A stretch of DNA of 64,000 bases from Paenibacillus sp. 32352 (GCF_002042965.1 NZ_MZNT01000001.1:124001-188000), one strand, 5' to 3'; numbered from the stretch's first letter, positions 51,816 through 60,482 are shown. Notes: generated by a model not told the origin, from the letters alone. Translations and numbers: made by a program.

Positions 51816-52202
51816 TCAATTTTTGTTAGCTAACTCATCGCGCAGAGCTTTCTGCAATACCTGGGAGAAATTTATACCGGCTTCTTCGGCTGCGACGTTG
51901 AGATCGTGCGGGATGGTCAAAGTTTTTTTATCGTATTTGATTTTCTCGTTTAAGGAGCAGGTGGCAATAATAGTTCGTTGACCACTCTTTAACTCGATCT
52001 TATCTAGCGGTGTAGGCGTAGGGATTTCTTCGTTATCCTCAAGCCGGCTTTCGATGGTTAACTTGAGAACTTCGTTTGCTCTTCGAATCGCTTGGTTGAC
52101 ATCATCTGCTTGGGAAAGCGCCTCGTCCAAATCAGGGAATGTTATTGCAATGTGTTTCCCCGTAAAATCTAACACAGCTACATAAGAATATTCCTTTTTC
52201 AC
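51816..52202 (-). CDS. hicB: HicB-family antitoxin
   Basis: 128 aa from GTG 52202 with AGGAAGG upstream. N-terminal partially degraded RNase H-like HicB fold (SYVAVLDFTGKHIAITFPDLDEALSQADDVNQAI), then a C-terminal ribbon-helix-helix-like DNA-binding tail (KTLTIPHDLNVAAEEAGINFSQVLQKAL). Neutralises HicA and represses the operon. Lies 50 bp after hicA. Confidence 0.88.
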   Translation of the reverse strand: MKKEYSYVAVLDFTGKHIAITFPDLDEALSQADDVNQAIRRANEVLKLTIESRLEDNEEIPTPTPLDKIELKSGQRTIIATCSLNEKIKYDKKTLTIPHDLNVAAEEAGINFSQVLQKALRDELANKN

Positions 52203-52252
52203 TAGTGAATCCTTCCTTTCAATGTTTTATATCTATATTTGAAGGGTGGGGG

Positions 52253-52447
52253 CTAAAACCTTAGCCCCGACTTTTTCTCGATGTCCTTAAGGATATGTAT
52301 TGCGACGTCTTTTTCAGGATGTACAACTGTCACTTTTGCTTTGATCGTCGGGTGTTTATACTGCCAATGGTCTCCAACCGTTTTAACCCAGTACCAACCA
52401 TTGTCCCTTAAGATTTTGATTACTTCCCTCGACGAGTAGCTCCTCAA
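52253..52447 (-). CDS. hicA: HicA-family toxin (mRNA interferase)
   Basis: 64 aa from TTG 52447 (GTG 52459 possible). SSREVIKILRDNGWYWVKTVGDHWQYKHP matches HicA, with the catalytic His in GDHWQ and the dsRNA-binding-like fold. Typical hicA-hicB order. TTG is chosen because GGGAGGTGAGGGG fits it and the protein then starts like other HicA proteins. Confidence 0.88.
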   Translation of the reverse strand: MRSYSSREVIKILRDNGWYWVKTVGDHWQYKHPTIKAKVTVVHPEKDVAIHILKDIEKKSGLRF

Positions 52448-52522
52448 CCTTCCCCTCACCTCCCATAAATATTATAACACGTATTGATACGTATTACAAG
52501 TGAAAGTTATGAATTTATCCTC

Positions 52523-52551
52523 TTGAAAACAAGAACAATTGTTCGTATATT
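52523..52551 (+). promoter_or_regulatory. SOS-regulated promoter with LexA box
   Basis: -35 TTGAAA (52523-52528) and -10 TATATT (52546-52551), 17-bp spacing. The spacer contains AGAACAATTGTTCG (52532-52545), one base from the Bacillus LexA consensus CGAAC-N4-GTTCG. Confidence 0.8.
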
Positions 52552-52582
52552 AGTAATATCCAATATCACAAGGAGGGCGCTC

Positions 52583-52939
52583 ATGAAACCAAATAAACTA
52601 ACAGCAGGCGCTAATGTAATGTGGGAATCGTCCAGAATGATGCTGCCAGAGCATCGTGAACGGAGCGTATTTCTTTATGGGCAGGAAGATAAATTGAAAA
52701 GGCCGGAGTTAACCGAAGAAGAACAGCAGGAGCTTTTTGGCCGGTTAAAAGCATCCTTATCTAACACGATAGAAGTAACAATAAAAGTTTACACAGAATA
52801 TGGATATGAAAAATACAGCGGCGTTGTTGGCGGGCTAGATCCACGACATAAACTCGTTAAGTTGGAGTGGCGAGCGGACTGGAAGTTGATTGAATTCAGA
52901 GATATCGTCGGGGTTGATCTATGTGTTGAAGGATATTGA
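52583..52939 (+). CDS. YolD-like family protein
   Basis: 118 aa from ATG 52583 after AAGGAGG. MWESSRMMLPEHRERSVF followed by LTEEEQQELFGRL is the YolD-like signature; the C-terminal GVVGGLDPRHKLVKLEW is also typical. YolD proteins usually accompany Y-family DNA polymerases (UvrX), but no polymerase gene is present here. SOS promoter upstream. Confidence 0.85.
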   Translation: MKPNKLTAGANVMWESSRMMLPEHRERSVFLYGQEDKLKRPELTEEEQQELFGRLKASLSNTIEVTIKVYTEYGYEKYSGVVGGLDPRHKLVKLEWRADWKLIEFRDIVGVDLCVEGY

Positions 52940-53168
52940 GCGTAAGATACTTCGGATCATTGGTAATTACTCCATTCTGCATAAGAGGACACCAAGCATC
53001 CGGGAACTCGAAATTAAGACCGGTCGCGATCGGGATGGTATATATAAAGTGTTGTCCATTTTGAATCAGGAAGAATATATTCAGTGGGATCAGCAACATC
53101 CAGATCGAATTGTTTTACTGGAGGCATGGGAACGAACCCCGAGTTATTATACTTACAATTTTGATTGA
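52923..53168 (+). CDS. LexA-N-terminal-like winged-helix protein
   Basis: 81 aa from GTG 52923 (weak GGGG site), overlapping YolD. KDIERKILRIIGNYSILHKRTPSIRELEIKTG resembles the LexA DNA-binding domain, without the protease part. As last gene before the right att core, under SOS control, it may be a regulator or the recombination directionality factor. This is inference from position. Confidence 0.6.
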   Translation: MLKDIERKILRIIGNYSILHKRTPSIRELEIKTGRDRDGIYKVLSILNQEEYIQWDQQHPDRIVLLEAWERTPSYYTYNFD

Positions 53169-53176
53169 AAAATAAA

Positions 53177-53208
53177 AAAGAAGCTTATGAATCAGGCTTC
53201 TTTTTTTC
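53177..53208 (+). terminator. Rho-independent terminator at the prophage right end
   Basis: AGAAGC / GCTTCT with seven T. Confidence 0.75.
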
Positions 53209-53214
53209 TTCATA

Positions 53215-53406
53215 TTATTTGTGTTTCGTTTTTCCAAAGCTCCAATGGCTGAAGCGGGTAGGCATCCCGTAAGCTCCGAAGGTATAGATGATGTCTGCAG
53301 GGCATATCTCATAGCGCATCGGGTAATAGTCCAGACCGAAGCCGGTCGCGATCTCGGAAATTTCGGCAATGGCGTATTCCAGCTGCTTGATATCGTCGGC
53401 GTTCAT
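53215..53406 (-). CDS. spoVR: SpoVR N-terminal segment (5' part of the prophage-interrupted gene)
   Basis: 60 spoVR codons (53227-53406) followed by three phage codons (KHK) and TAA. The protein fragment [35 protein letters not shown] is the canonical SpoVR N-terminus. The start ATG overlaps the yhbH stop (ATGA), so expression is coupled to yhbH. Removing the prophage gives [15 protein letters not shown], matching intact SpoVR. Confidence 0.93.
   Translation of the reverse strand: MNADDIKQLEYAIAEISEIATGFGLDYYPMRYEICPADIIYTFGAYGMPTRFSHWSFGKTKHK
53227..53232. other. Prophage attachment site, right core
   Basis: CGTTTT identical to 13460-13465, same codon phase (ACG-AAA read on minus as AAA ACG). 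Confidence 0.85.
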
Positions 53407-54560
53407 CGTGCAGCCCTCCCCTCGGATTTAGGAAAAAAGGTTCGCAGCGCTTTATAGACTTCACCTTTTTCCCTTATGACATAATGCACGAATTTCGGAT
53501 CATGAATATTGCGGTAAGCGGACATCAGGGTGCTGCTGCGGTTGTATTGATTGACTTCGCCATATCCGAACAGGTTCGATCGTTTCACCAGCTCATGAAT
53601 CAGCTTGACGCACCGCTCGTTGTCCGAGGTCAGATTATCTCCGTCGGAGAAATGGAACGGATAGATGTTATAACGGGCCGGGGAGTACCGCCGATCGATT
53701 AAGTCTACAGCCAGCTGATAAGCCGAGGAGCAGATCGTACCGCCGCTCTCGCCTTTGGTGAAAAATTCCTCCTCCGTAACCTCCCTCGCTTCGGTATGGT
53801 GCGCGATGAACACAATCTCGACATGCTCGTATTTGGTGCGCAAAAACCGGGTCATCCAGAAGAAGAAGCTTCGTGCGATATATTTTTCAAACGAGCCCAT
53901 GGAGCCTGAAGTGTCCATCATCGCAATGATAAGCGCATTGGATTGGGGCACGGTGATTTCATCCCATGTTTTGAAGCGGAGGTCATCCGGACTGATGCCA
54001 TGAATGCCGGGAATGCCTGCTCCTGCGTTGCGGCGGAGATTTTCGAGAATCGTCCGTTTCTTGTCGATGTTGGACATGATTCCTTTTTTGCGGATATCGT
54101 TGAAAATAATGTCCTTGGTCATTACGTTGTCTTTTTCCTTCTGCTGCAAGTTCGGCAGCTCCAGCTCCTCGAAGAGCATCGTTTGCAGCTCCTCGAGCTG
54201 TACCTCGGCGTCGTAATAATCGTCTCCCGGCTGGTCGCCGGCGCCTTCTCCTTTGCCCGGACCTTGAGAAGGGGTAGGGTCTACGCCGAGCACATCGCCG
54301 ACCTGGCTTTCTCCGTCGCCCTGGCCGACGTGCTTGCTTTTGTTGTAGTTGTATCGAAACCGGTATTCGTCCAAGCTGCGAATCGGTACTTTGATAATGT
54401 GCTTGCCGTCAGACATAATAATGCTCTCATCCGTAACAAGGTCAGGCAGGTTCTGCTTAATCGCTTCGCGTACTTTTTGCTGATGCCGGGTTTGGTCCTG
54501 ATACCCTTTGCGGTGCAGAGACCAATCCTCTCGGGAAACGGTAAATAATGGTTCTGTCAT
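53403..54560 (-). CDS. yhbH: Sporulation protein YhbH (DUF444, VWA-like)
   Basis: 385 aa from ATG 54560 behind AGGAGGTG; the upstream ATG (54596) is poorer. [18 protein letters not shown] start, Gly-rich charged linker, and a von Willebrand A-like domain with MIDAS motif DTSGSMGS near residue 195 and [13 protein letters not shown]. In B. subtilis yhbH is mother-cell expressed and associated with spoVR and prkA function. Forms an operon with spoVR here. Confidence 0.95.
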   Translation of the reverse strand: MTEPLFTVSREDWSLHRKGYQDQTRHQQKVREAIKQNLPDLVTDESIIMSDGKHIIKVPIRSLDEYRFRYNYNKSKHVGQGDGESQVGDVLGVDPTPSQGPGKGEGAGDQPGDDYYDAEVQLEELQTMLFEELELPNLQQKEKDNVMTKDIIFNDIRKKGIMSNIDKKRTILENLRRNAGAGIPGIHGISPDDLRFKTWDEITVPQSNALIIAMMDTSGSMGSFEKYIARSFFFWMTRFLRTKYEHVEIVFIAHHTEAREVTEEEFFTKGESGGTICSSAYQLAVDLIDRRYSPARYNIYPFHFSDGDNLTSDNERCVKLIHELVKRSNLFGYGEVNQYNRSSTLMSAYRNIHDPKFVHYVIREKGEVYKALRTFFPKSEGRAAR

Positions 54561-54769
54561 GTCGGACACCTCCTGAAATGGGTTGGTTTCATGCATAATG
54601 AAGCGGACGGTTGACAGGACAATAAGGGAAAAAAGTGCTTGTTACTAAATATATTCAAGTGGGAGGGGGATATGTGAGGGGGACAAGGGCCTATTTTTTG
54701 TACCGTAACCCGTTTATTAGAGGGCAAAAAGGTCCCGAAACGAACTAACGGGTAGACACCCCAGGAGAC

Positions 54770-54822
54770 GAAAAAAGTCTTCCTGATGCTCCAGCTTATC
54801 GTTGGAGATCAAGAAGACTTCT
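54770..54822 (-). terminator. Rho-independent terminator of the stalk-domain gene
   Basis: Long imperfect hairpin AAGTCTTCTTGATCTCCA / TGGAGCATCAGGAAGACTT, followed on minus by TTTTTT. Confidence 0.85.
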
Positions 54823-54846
54823 ATTGGTTGGGTACCTTTGGTTCAA

Positions 54847-55887
54847 TTATTCAGCGGCAGGCTGAACGACGATTTTCCATGCTTTGCCGATAGGAGGCAG
54901 GCTCTTGGTCATCATCGCATCGTAGAAGGCGATAACTCGAGTGCCTTTTGCCAGAGTGCTCTTATCTACAGCTTCGCCTTTCAGATTGACGACAGTTGTT
55001 TGATCCGTCACTTGCAGCACAATCTCCTTCTGGGATTGCTCGTTCAAGCCGGTACCTTTAATCAGCAGGCTGGTTGCTCCGCTATCGCTCGTACGGACTT
55101 CTTCAATATTGCCGGCGGTGCCCAACATTCCTTTTTTGTCGGCTCCGTCCAGTACCGTAATTTTATAAGTCGGAGTTTGCGGCGGCAGGCTCAAGGTAGC
55201 CACCAGAGAATGCTCGGCCTCGACCTTTTGACCGAGTGTCAGATCGGCGAAGGTCAGCGGAGTGCCGTCCGCCTTCTGGTATGTAGTTTCATCCGATAAA
55301 GTCAGTACGGTGCCTTCCGTTCCGATTCCGTTAATTTGAACGGCTTTGTGGCCGTCTACGTCACGAATAGCGGTAATGACGCCCTGAGTCAGTACGGTTT
55401 TTTTCTGTTCTGCGGCAGATACGGCAACGGAATTACCGTCTTTAGTGACGGATGCGTGCAGAATCTCTTGGAAAAAGGAAGCTGGAACGTACATCGTGTT
55501 ATCCTTCAATTCAGGTGCAGTCCCGAGCGTTTTAAGCATTTTATTGACGCTGTAGCGGTCGTCGCCTACTTTGACGTTAGTCCATTGCGGACCTTTGCTT
55601 AAGTCTACAGAAGAGTCCTCCTGCTTCCAGGTCAAGGTGAAGCCAAGGGATTCGGCAATGGCGCGCAGCGGCAGCATAGCTTCTTGGGCTCCGGATGCTT
55701 GATACCCGGTAAGGGAAGCGGCTTTGCCGTTAACGGTAACTTGAATCTGCTCTGCCGCAAGGGTTGCGGATAGGGCTTGCGGTTCCTCTGCCAGAGGCAT
55801 CATATTCGGCGCTGCATAAGCGGCTCCTCCGCCAAGTGCCATGGAAAGGGCCATAAGAGCGATTCCTTTTTTCATTACATTGTTCAT
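54847..55887 (-). CDS. Exported copper-amine-oxidase N-terminal (stalk) domain protein
   Basis: 346 aa from ATG 55887 with AAGGAGAACC. Signal peptide ~1-26 (AAYA-A). Residues ~45-145 carry the stalk domain: IQVTVNGKAASL, AMLPLRAIAESLGFTLTWKQEDSSVDL, MYVPASFFQEIL. The remainder is beta-rich, repeating OB-like segments. Very common in Paenibacillus surface proteins; no enzyme part. Function unknown. Confidence 0.85.
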   Translation of the reverse strand: MNNVMKKGIALMALSMALGGGAAYAAPNMMPLAEEPQALSATLAAEQIQVTVNGKAASLTGYQASGAQEAMLPLRAIAESLGFTLTWKQEDSSVDLSKGPQWTNVKVGDDRYSVNKMLKTLGTAPELKDNTMYVPASFFQEILHASVTKDGNSVAVSAAEQKKTVLTQGVITAIRDVDGHKAVQINGIGTEGTVLTLSDETTYQKADGTPLTFADLTLGQKVEAEHSLVATLSLPPQTPTYKITVLDGADKKGMLGTAGNIEEVRTSDSGATSLLIKGTGLNEQSQKEIVLQVTDQTTVVNLKGEAVDKSTLAKGTRVIAFYDAMMTKSLPPIGKAWKIVVQPAAE

Positions 55888-55980
55888 AGTCTGGTTCTCC
55901 TTTTGTCTGAGCTTCGAATGTAACAAAATCAATTACAATACCATAGACGGGGAAGGGCTCCCAATTGTTGCACGAAATGC

Positions 55981-56022
55981 AAAGAAAAAGGCTACCCCTC
56001 GATCATTCAAAGGATAGCCTCT
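55981..56022 (-). terminator. Rho-independent terminator of the qox operon
   Basis: Minus strand AGGCTATCC / GGGTAGCCT followed by TTTTTCTTT, 26 bp after the qoxD stop. Confidence 0.8.
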
Positions 56023-56047
56023 TTCATTCAACTTCATTCAAACAGGA

Positions 56048-56374
56048 TTAATGTGCTACTTGGTTGTAGGTCATAATCCAGATGGAGCCTGCTACAATCG
56101 TCAACAGGATGACAAGCCCGAGAGCCAGCGCCATCATGTTCCAGCGTGCGTTTTCTCCTTCTTTCAAATGCATGAAGAATACGAGCTGAACGGCGAACTG
56201 CAGGATCGCCATAATCAGGATGATGACGATTCTTGCGCCTTCACTGAACATGTGGTTCAGGATGACGACGAGCGGGATGATGGTCAGCACGATCGACAGG
56301 ATGAAGCCAATGACATAAGATTTCAACGATCCGTGAGATTCGGAATGTGCGCCGTGTGAATTATGTTGACTCAT
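56048..56374 (-). CDS. qoxD: Quinol oxidase subunit IV
   Basis: 108 aa with three transmembrane helices (SYVIGFILSIVLTIIPLVVI; IVIILIMAILQFAVQLVFFMHL; ALGLVILLTIVAGSIWIM) and a His-rich N-terminus (SQHNSHGAHSESHG). The FFMHL pattern is typical of QoxD/CyoD, a small assembly subunit. Starts 1 bp after qoxC. Confidence 0.9.
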   Translation of the reverse strand: MSQHNSHGAHSESHGSLKSYVIGFILSIVLTIIPLVVILNHMFSEGARIVIILIMAILQFAVQLVFFMHLKEGENARWNMMALALGLVILLTIVAGSIWIMTYNQVAH

Positions 56375-56375
56375 C

Positions 56376-56990
56376 TTACATCACCCCCATCAAGTAAACG
56401 ACCGTGAAGACGAAAATCCACACAACGTCAAGAAAGTGCCAGTACAAGCTGATAACATCGACTTTCCGTTTGGTAACCGGTGTAATGCCGTGTTTTTTCA
56501 ACTGGAACATAAGACCGATCATCCAGCATAGACCGAGCGATACGTGAAGTCCGTGCGTACCGACCAGCGTAAAGAAAGCGGAGAGGAAGGCGCTTGTCGA
56601 GATCGTTGCACCTTCATGATATACCATAGTGATGAACTCATTAACCTCAAGCGCAACGAAGGAAGCGCCAAGAAGTGCCGTAACGGCCAGCCAGCCGATC
56701 AGCTGGTTTTTGTTGCCTTTGTGCATGGCCAGTACGGCCAGACCGCTCGTAAAGCTGCTTGTTAACAAAATGAATGTCTCTGCGATAATACCGGGCATTT
56801 CGAACAGCTCTTTGGGTGTCGGTCCGCCGTTGGTATTGCCGTGAAGAACGATATAGGTAGCGAATAAAGTACCGAATAAAATACAGTCCGTAATCAGGAA
56901 GATCCAGAACCCGAACGTTTTGAGCGACTCATGATCATGATGACCGTGGTCATGATGGTCATGTCCGCCGTGCGCTGCCGCATGTGCCAT
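56376..56990 (-). CDS. qoxC: Quinol oxidase subunit III
   Basis: 204 aa, five transmembrane helices, normal for QoxC/CyoC. The N-terminus is extremely His-rich (HAAAHGGHDHHDHGHHDH). LFATYIVLHGNTNGGPTP, TSGLAVLAM, GTHGLHVSLGLCWM and YWHFLDVVWIFVFTVVYL are family features. Shares one base with the qoxB stop. Confidence 0.93.
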   Translation of the reverse strand: MAHAAAHGGHDHHDHGHHDHESLKTFGFWIFLITDCILFGTLFATYIVLHGNTNGGPTPKELFEMPGIIAETFILLTSSFTSGLAVLAMHKGNKNQLIGWLAVTALLGASFVALEVNEFITMVYHEGATISTSAFLSAFFTLVGTHGLHVSLGLCWMIGLMFQLKKHGITPVTKRKVDVISLYWHFLDVVWIFVFTVVYLMGVM

Positions 56991-58963
56991 TAGACCTTCG
57001 CCCCCCTTAATGCAGCTTCCGTCTGTTTAATTTCATCTACCGGAATGTAGTAGTCCGTGTCATACGAGAACGAACGCGCCAGCATGCAGATGAGTACACC
57101 GATCATCGCCGGAATAGCAAGCCATAGCCAGCCCCATACAAAACCGAATCCGGCAAAGAACCAAAGAGTCGATTTGATGAACGGAATCGCCGAGTTTTTC
57201 GGCATGTGAATCGGTTCAAGCGGAGCAGTAGGCTCCGGTTTGATGCCTTGAGCGAGCTTTTGCTTTTTCTCCCACCAATCATCCACATCGTGAACATGAG
57301 GCTCAACAGCAAAGTTATACATAGGTGCAGGAGATGGAATGGACCATTCCAGCGTGCGGCCGTTCCATGGGTCACCAGTAACGTCGCGCTCATGATGCTT
57401 GATGCTGTAGGCAATTTGCCATACTTGGAAAATGAACGCGATCCCCATAAAGAAGGCACCGACAGTCGAAATCAAGTTCAGCGGGCCCCAGCCCATATCG
57501 AAATCGTAAACGGTCGTACGACGAGTCATTCCGTCGAGACCCAAGAAATATTGAGGCATAAAGCAGACATAGAAACCGATGTTCCAGAACCAGAAGGCCC
57601 ATTTGCCCAAATGCTCATTCAGCTTGAAGCCGAACATTTTTGGCCACCAGTAGTACAGCCCTGCGAAGTAACCGAACACTACGCCGCCGATCAATACTTG
57701 GTGGAAGTGTGCGATCAGGAAGTAGCTGTTATGGAACTGGAAGTCTGCAGGCGCTACGGACAGCAGAACCCCGGTCATCCCGCCGATAACAAAACATGGG
57801 ATGAAGGCTACGGTCCACAGCATCGGCGTCGGATAGGATACCCGGCCGCGGAACATCGTGAACAGCCAGTTGAATATTTTAACCCCCGTCGGGATCGCGA
57901 TAGCCATCGTCGTTATGGCGAAGAAGACGTTAACGTCGGCACCCGAGCCCATGGTGAAGAAGTGATGCACCCAGGTAAAGAACGAGAGTACGCTAATAAT
58001 AATCATGGCAAAAACCATGGAATTATATCCGAACAGCTTTTTCTTGGAGAAGGTAGCAACGACCTCGGAGAAAATACCGAATGCCGGCACGACCACGATA
58101 TAAACCTCCGGATGTCCCCACATCCAAATCAGGTTGATATACATCATCGGGTTACCGCCGCCGTCAAGCGTGAAGAAGTGAGCGCCCAGGAAGCGGTCCA
58201 TGAATAACAGTGCCAAGGTAATGGTTAAGATAGGGAAAGCGAAAATAATCATGATACAGCTGGAAAATACGGACCAGGAGAACATCGGCATTTGCATGAG
58301 CTTCATGCCTGGCGCGCGCATTTTCAGAATCGTTACGATAAAGTTAATACCGGTCGCCAAGCTTCCGATACCGGAAATCTGGATACCCCAGATATAGAAG
58401 TTTTGTCCGACACCCGGGCTGTGAGACAGCTCGGAAAGCGGCGGGTACGCAAGCCAGCCAGCATCCGGCGAACCGCCGATGACGAAGGAGACGTTGAACA
58501 GCATAGCGCCCCAGAAGAACATCCAGAAGCTCAGGGAGTTCAGGAACGGATAAGCAACGTCGCGCGCTCCCAATTGAAGCGGCACAACGATATTGAACAG
58601 ACCGAACATAAGAGGCATCGCCATGAACAAAATCATGATAACCCCGTGTGTCGTAAAGATCTGGTTATAGTGCTCCGGCTCCAGGAATTTCATATCAGGC
58701 ATGGCAAGCTGAAGACGCATGAGCAGGGCGTCGACGCCGCCGCGGAATAGCATTAGAATGGAACATAGAATGTACATGATCCCGATACGTTTATGGTCAA
58801 CGGTCGTCAGCCATTCGCGCCAAAGCCAAGTCCATTTTTTGAAATAGGTTAGCACGAACACGATGGCAACCATAGCGAGCCCAATACTGACTTGTGCTCC
58901 TAAAATCATCGGATCGCCTGTTACAAAAAACCAGGATGCAAAATCTTTTATTTTATCCAGCAT
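56990..58963 (-). CDS. qoxB: Quinol oxidase subunit I (haem-copper)
   Basis: 657 aa. Catalytic subunit; reduces oxygen to water and pumps protons in the membrane. Haem and CuB ligands visible: HGVIMILFMAMP, WMWGHPEVYIVVVPAFG (His-Tyr cross-link region), TWVHHFFTMG, NSYFLIAHFHQVLIGG. Length and extra terminal helices match QoxB/CyoB. AAGGAGG precedes ATG 58963. Confidence 0.96.
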   Translation of the reverse strand: MLDKIKDFASWFFVTGDPMILGAQVSIGLAMVAIVFVLTYFKKWTWLWREWLTTVDHKRIGIMYILCSILMLFRGGVDALLMRLQLAMPDMKFLEPEHYNQIFTTHGVIMILFMAMPLMFGLFNIVVPLQLGARDVAYPFLNSLSFWMFFWGAMLFNVSFVIGGSPDAGWLAYPPLSELSHSPGVGQNFYIWGIQISGIGSLATGINFIVTILKMRAPGMKLMQMPMFSWSVFSSCIMIIFAFPILTITLALLFMDRFLGAHFFTLDGGGNPMMYINLIWMWGHPEVYIVVVPAFGIFSEVVATFSKKKLFGYNSMVFAMIIISVLSFFTWVHHFFTMGSGADVNVFFAITTMAIAIPTGVKIFNWLFTMFRGRVSYPTPMLWTVAFIPCFVIGGMTGVLLSVAPADFQFHNSYFLIAHFHQVLIGGVVFGYFAGLYYWWPKMFGFKLNEHLGKWAFWFWNIGFYVCFMPQYFLGLDGMTRRTTVYDFDMGWGPLNLISTVGAFFMGIAFIFQVWQIAYSIKHHERDVTGDPWNGRTLEWSIPSPAPMYNFAVEPHVHDVDDWWEKKQKLAQGIKPEPTAPLEPIHMPKNSAIPFIKSTLWFFAGFGFVWGWLWLAIPAMIGVLICMLARSFSYDTDYYIPVDEIKQTEAALRGAKV

Positions 58964-58986
58964 GTGTATGCCTCCTTTCGTTAGTG

Positions 58987-59949
58987 TTAATGTCCAGCAT
59001 GCGGATTCGAGGTTGTTGCAGGCTGAACAGCTTTAGACGGCTCCTGCTTGGCGGAAGGTTCGCTGCCGGCAGAACCATGATGGGCATGAGTGCTTCCGTT
59101 TACGGCATATTTCGTCACGATCTTATTGAATAGTCCCTCAGGGAAGGAAGAGAAGTACTGCTTGGTTGACGTACCCGGTGCAGCCAGCTGGTTATATCCG
59201 TCCATTGTCAACGGGCCCGAGGATTGCTTCACTTCTTTAACCCAATTATTGAAATCTTCATCCGATGTAGCGTGTACCTGGAATTTCATATCGGTGAAAT
59301 GCTTGCCGCTGAAATTCGCTCCGGTTCCGTAATAAACGCCTTGTTCATCGGCTTGCAGGAACAAGGTCATGGCCATGCCGGACATCGTATACATTTGACC
59401 GCCCAGCTGAGGAATCCAGAAGGAGTTCATCGGAGCATCGGAAGTAAGCTCGAATTTAATAGGTGTATCTTCAGGAATTTCAATGTAATTGACGGTTGCA
59501 ATACCTTGCTCAGGATAGGTGAAAAGCCATTTCCAATCCAGAGAGGTTGCTTGAATCGTGATCGGCTTCTTATCGGAAACAATCGGCTTGGATGGCTCCA
59601 GGGCATACGTTTCGCGAGCCGTAACAGCGGCCAACAGGATGATAATAACAATAGGAATCCCCCACCATACTACCTCCATCATCGTACTGTGCGACCAGTT
59701 CGGTTTGTAAGCAGCTTTGTTGCCTGGTTTGTCTCTATACCGCCATACGATGTAAGCGGTCAGTATGAGCACAGGGACCAGTACGATTCCGCATAAGATA
59801 GAAGCGGTAATGATCAGATCCTTTTGACCAGCGGCGATAGGGCCCTTCGGGTCCATAACCATAATGGATTCGCAACCCGAGAGAAGCACCAGCATGGTCA
59901 GAAAGATCAGCGGAGTCACAATCCGAGCAGCTTTTTTCGTTAGTCGCAT
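58987..59949 (-). CDS. qoxA: Quinol oxidase subunit II
   Basis: 320 aa from ATG 59949 (AAGGAG 12 nt upstream; the 59961 ATG touches the site). Lipoprotein signal ending LLSGC, two transmembrane helices, then the cupredoxin domain (LDWKWLFTYPEQGIATVNYIEIPEDTP, NSFWIPQLGGQMYTM). The CuA ligands are absent: where cytochrome c oxidases have paired Cys the sequence reads GANFSGKHF, so electrons come from quinol. His-rich C-terminal tail. First gene of qoxABCD. Confidence 0.95.
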   Translation of the reverse strand: MRLTKKAARIVTPLIFLTMLVLLSGCESIMVMDPKGPIAAGQKDLIITASILCGIVLVPVLILTAYIVWRYRDKPGNKAAYKPNWSHSTMMEVVWWGIPIVIIILLAAVTARETYALEPSKPIVSDKKPITIQATSLDWKWLFTYPEQGIATVNYIEIPEDTPIKFELTSDAPMNSFWIPQLGGQMYTMSGMAMTLFLQADEQGVYYGTGANFSGKHFTDMKFQVHATSDEDFNNWVKEVKQSSGPLTMDGYNQLAAPGTSTKQYFSSFPEGLFNKIVTKYAVNGSTHAHHGSAGSEPSAKQEPSKAVQPATTSNPHAGH

Positions 59950-60137
59950 GTGTAATATCATCTCCTTAAGTTTCTCGAACGCTCGGATAAAGCAGGTTGT
60001 GAAATGTGGAACGTTCTTAGCTATTTCTTAAGATAGCAGATATTAACCGAGATTTCGCCGTTGTTAACAAATACGTCAAGGTTTCGTCTTTTTTCTGTAA
60101 TATAAAGTTCACGAAAATGACGACTATTAATTTTTGG

Positions 60138-60178
60138 AAAAGAAAAACCCCTCTAAGATCGCTCTTAAAAGGGGTAAA
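60138..60178 (-). terminator. Rho-independent terminator of the small membrane protein gene
   Basis: Minus strand ACCCCTTTTAAGA / TCTTAGAGGGGT followed by TTTTCTTTT. Confidence 0.8.
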
Positions 60179-60206
60179 ATGTGAAAATATGTCAGGTTTT
60201 GTGGAA

Positions 60207-60482
60207 CTATTGTTGAATTTTGTCATTTTCGTCATCCAGCATACGGGAATGAACGAGATGAATGGCGGTGCGAATCACATAAATGTGAACACTGCCTACC
60301 AAGAAGCCGACTCCCACCATGAGGGACGTGTTACGATCGCTAAAGTGATGTAAATTAAATAAACATAAGACAAGACCAATGCCAAGAATGCCCCAAGCTG
60401 CAGCCGTCATCCAGTTGACAAGACGTTGTACATCCTTCACATTTTGACGTACGCCGCTAACCGATGCTGTTTTCGTAGTCAT
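60207..60482 (-). CDS. Small membrane protein
   Basis: 91 aa from ATG 60482 (GGAAGTGA upstream; a longer frame is rejected). Two hydrophobic helices (WMTAAAWGILGIGLVLCLF; SLMVGVGFLVGSVHIYVI) and an acidic tail. Function unknown; separated from qoxA by its own terminator. Confidence 0.65.
   Translation of the reverse strand: MTTKTASVSGVRQNVKDVQRLVNWMTAAAWGILGIGLVLCLFNLHHFSDRNTSLMVGVGFLVGSVHIYVIRTAIHLVHSRMLDDENDKIQQ

Larger units (their letters stand above)
13460..53226. mobile_element. Prophage with contractile tail and HK97-type head, integrated in spoVR (~39.8 kb)
   Basis: Bounded by identical 6-bp cores at 13460-13465 and 53227-53232. Contents in order: serine recombinase, lysogeny control, early replication genes, late regulator, packaging, head, contractile tail, lysis and right-end accessory genes. 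Structural modules look complete, so the phage may be functional. Integration splits spoVR after codon 60 with the reading phase kept at both ends. Confidence 0.95.

Noticed and set aside
58987..59949. Subunit II as cytochrome c oxidase
   Set aside because: The paired Cys and the other CuA ligands are absent, so the enzyme is a quinol oxidase.
60017..60235. Minus-strand frame of 72 codons upstream of qoxA
   Set aside because: It covers the terminator of the adjacent membrane protein gene and has no ribosome site.
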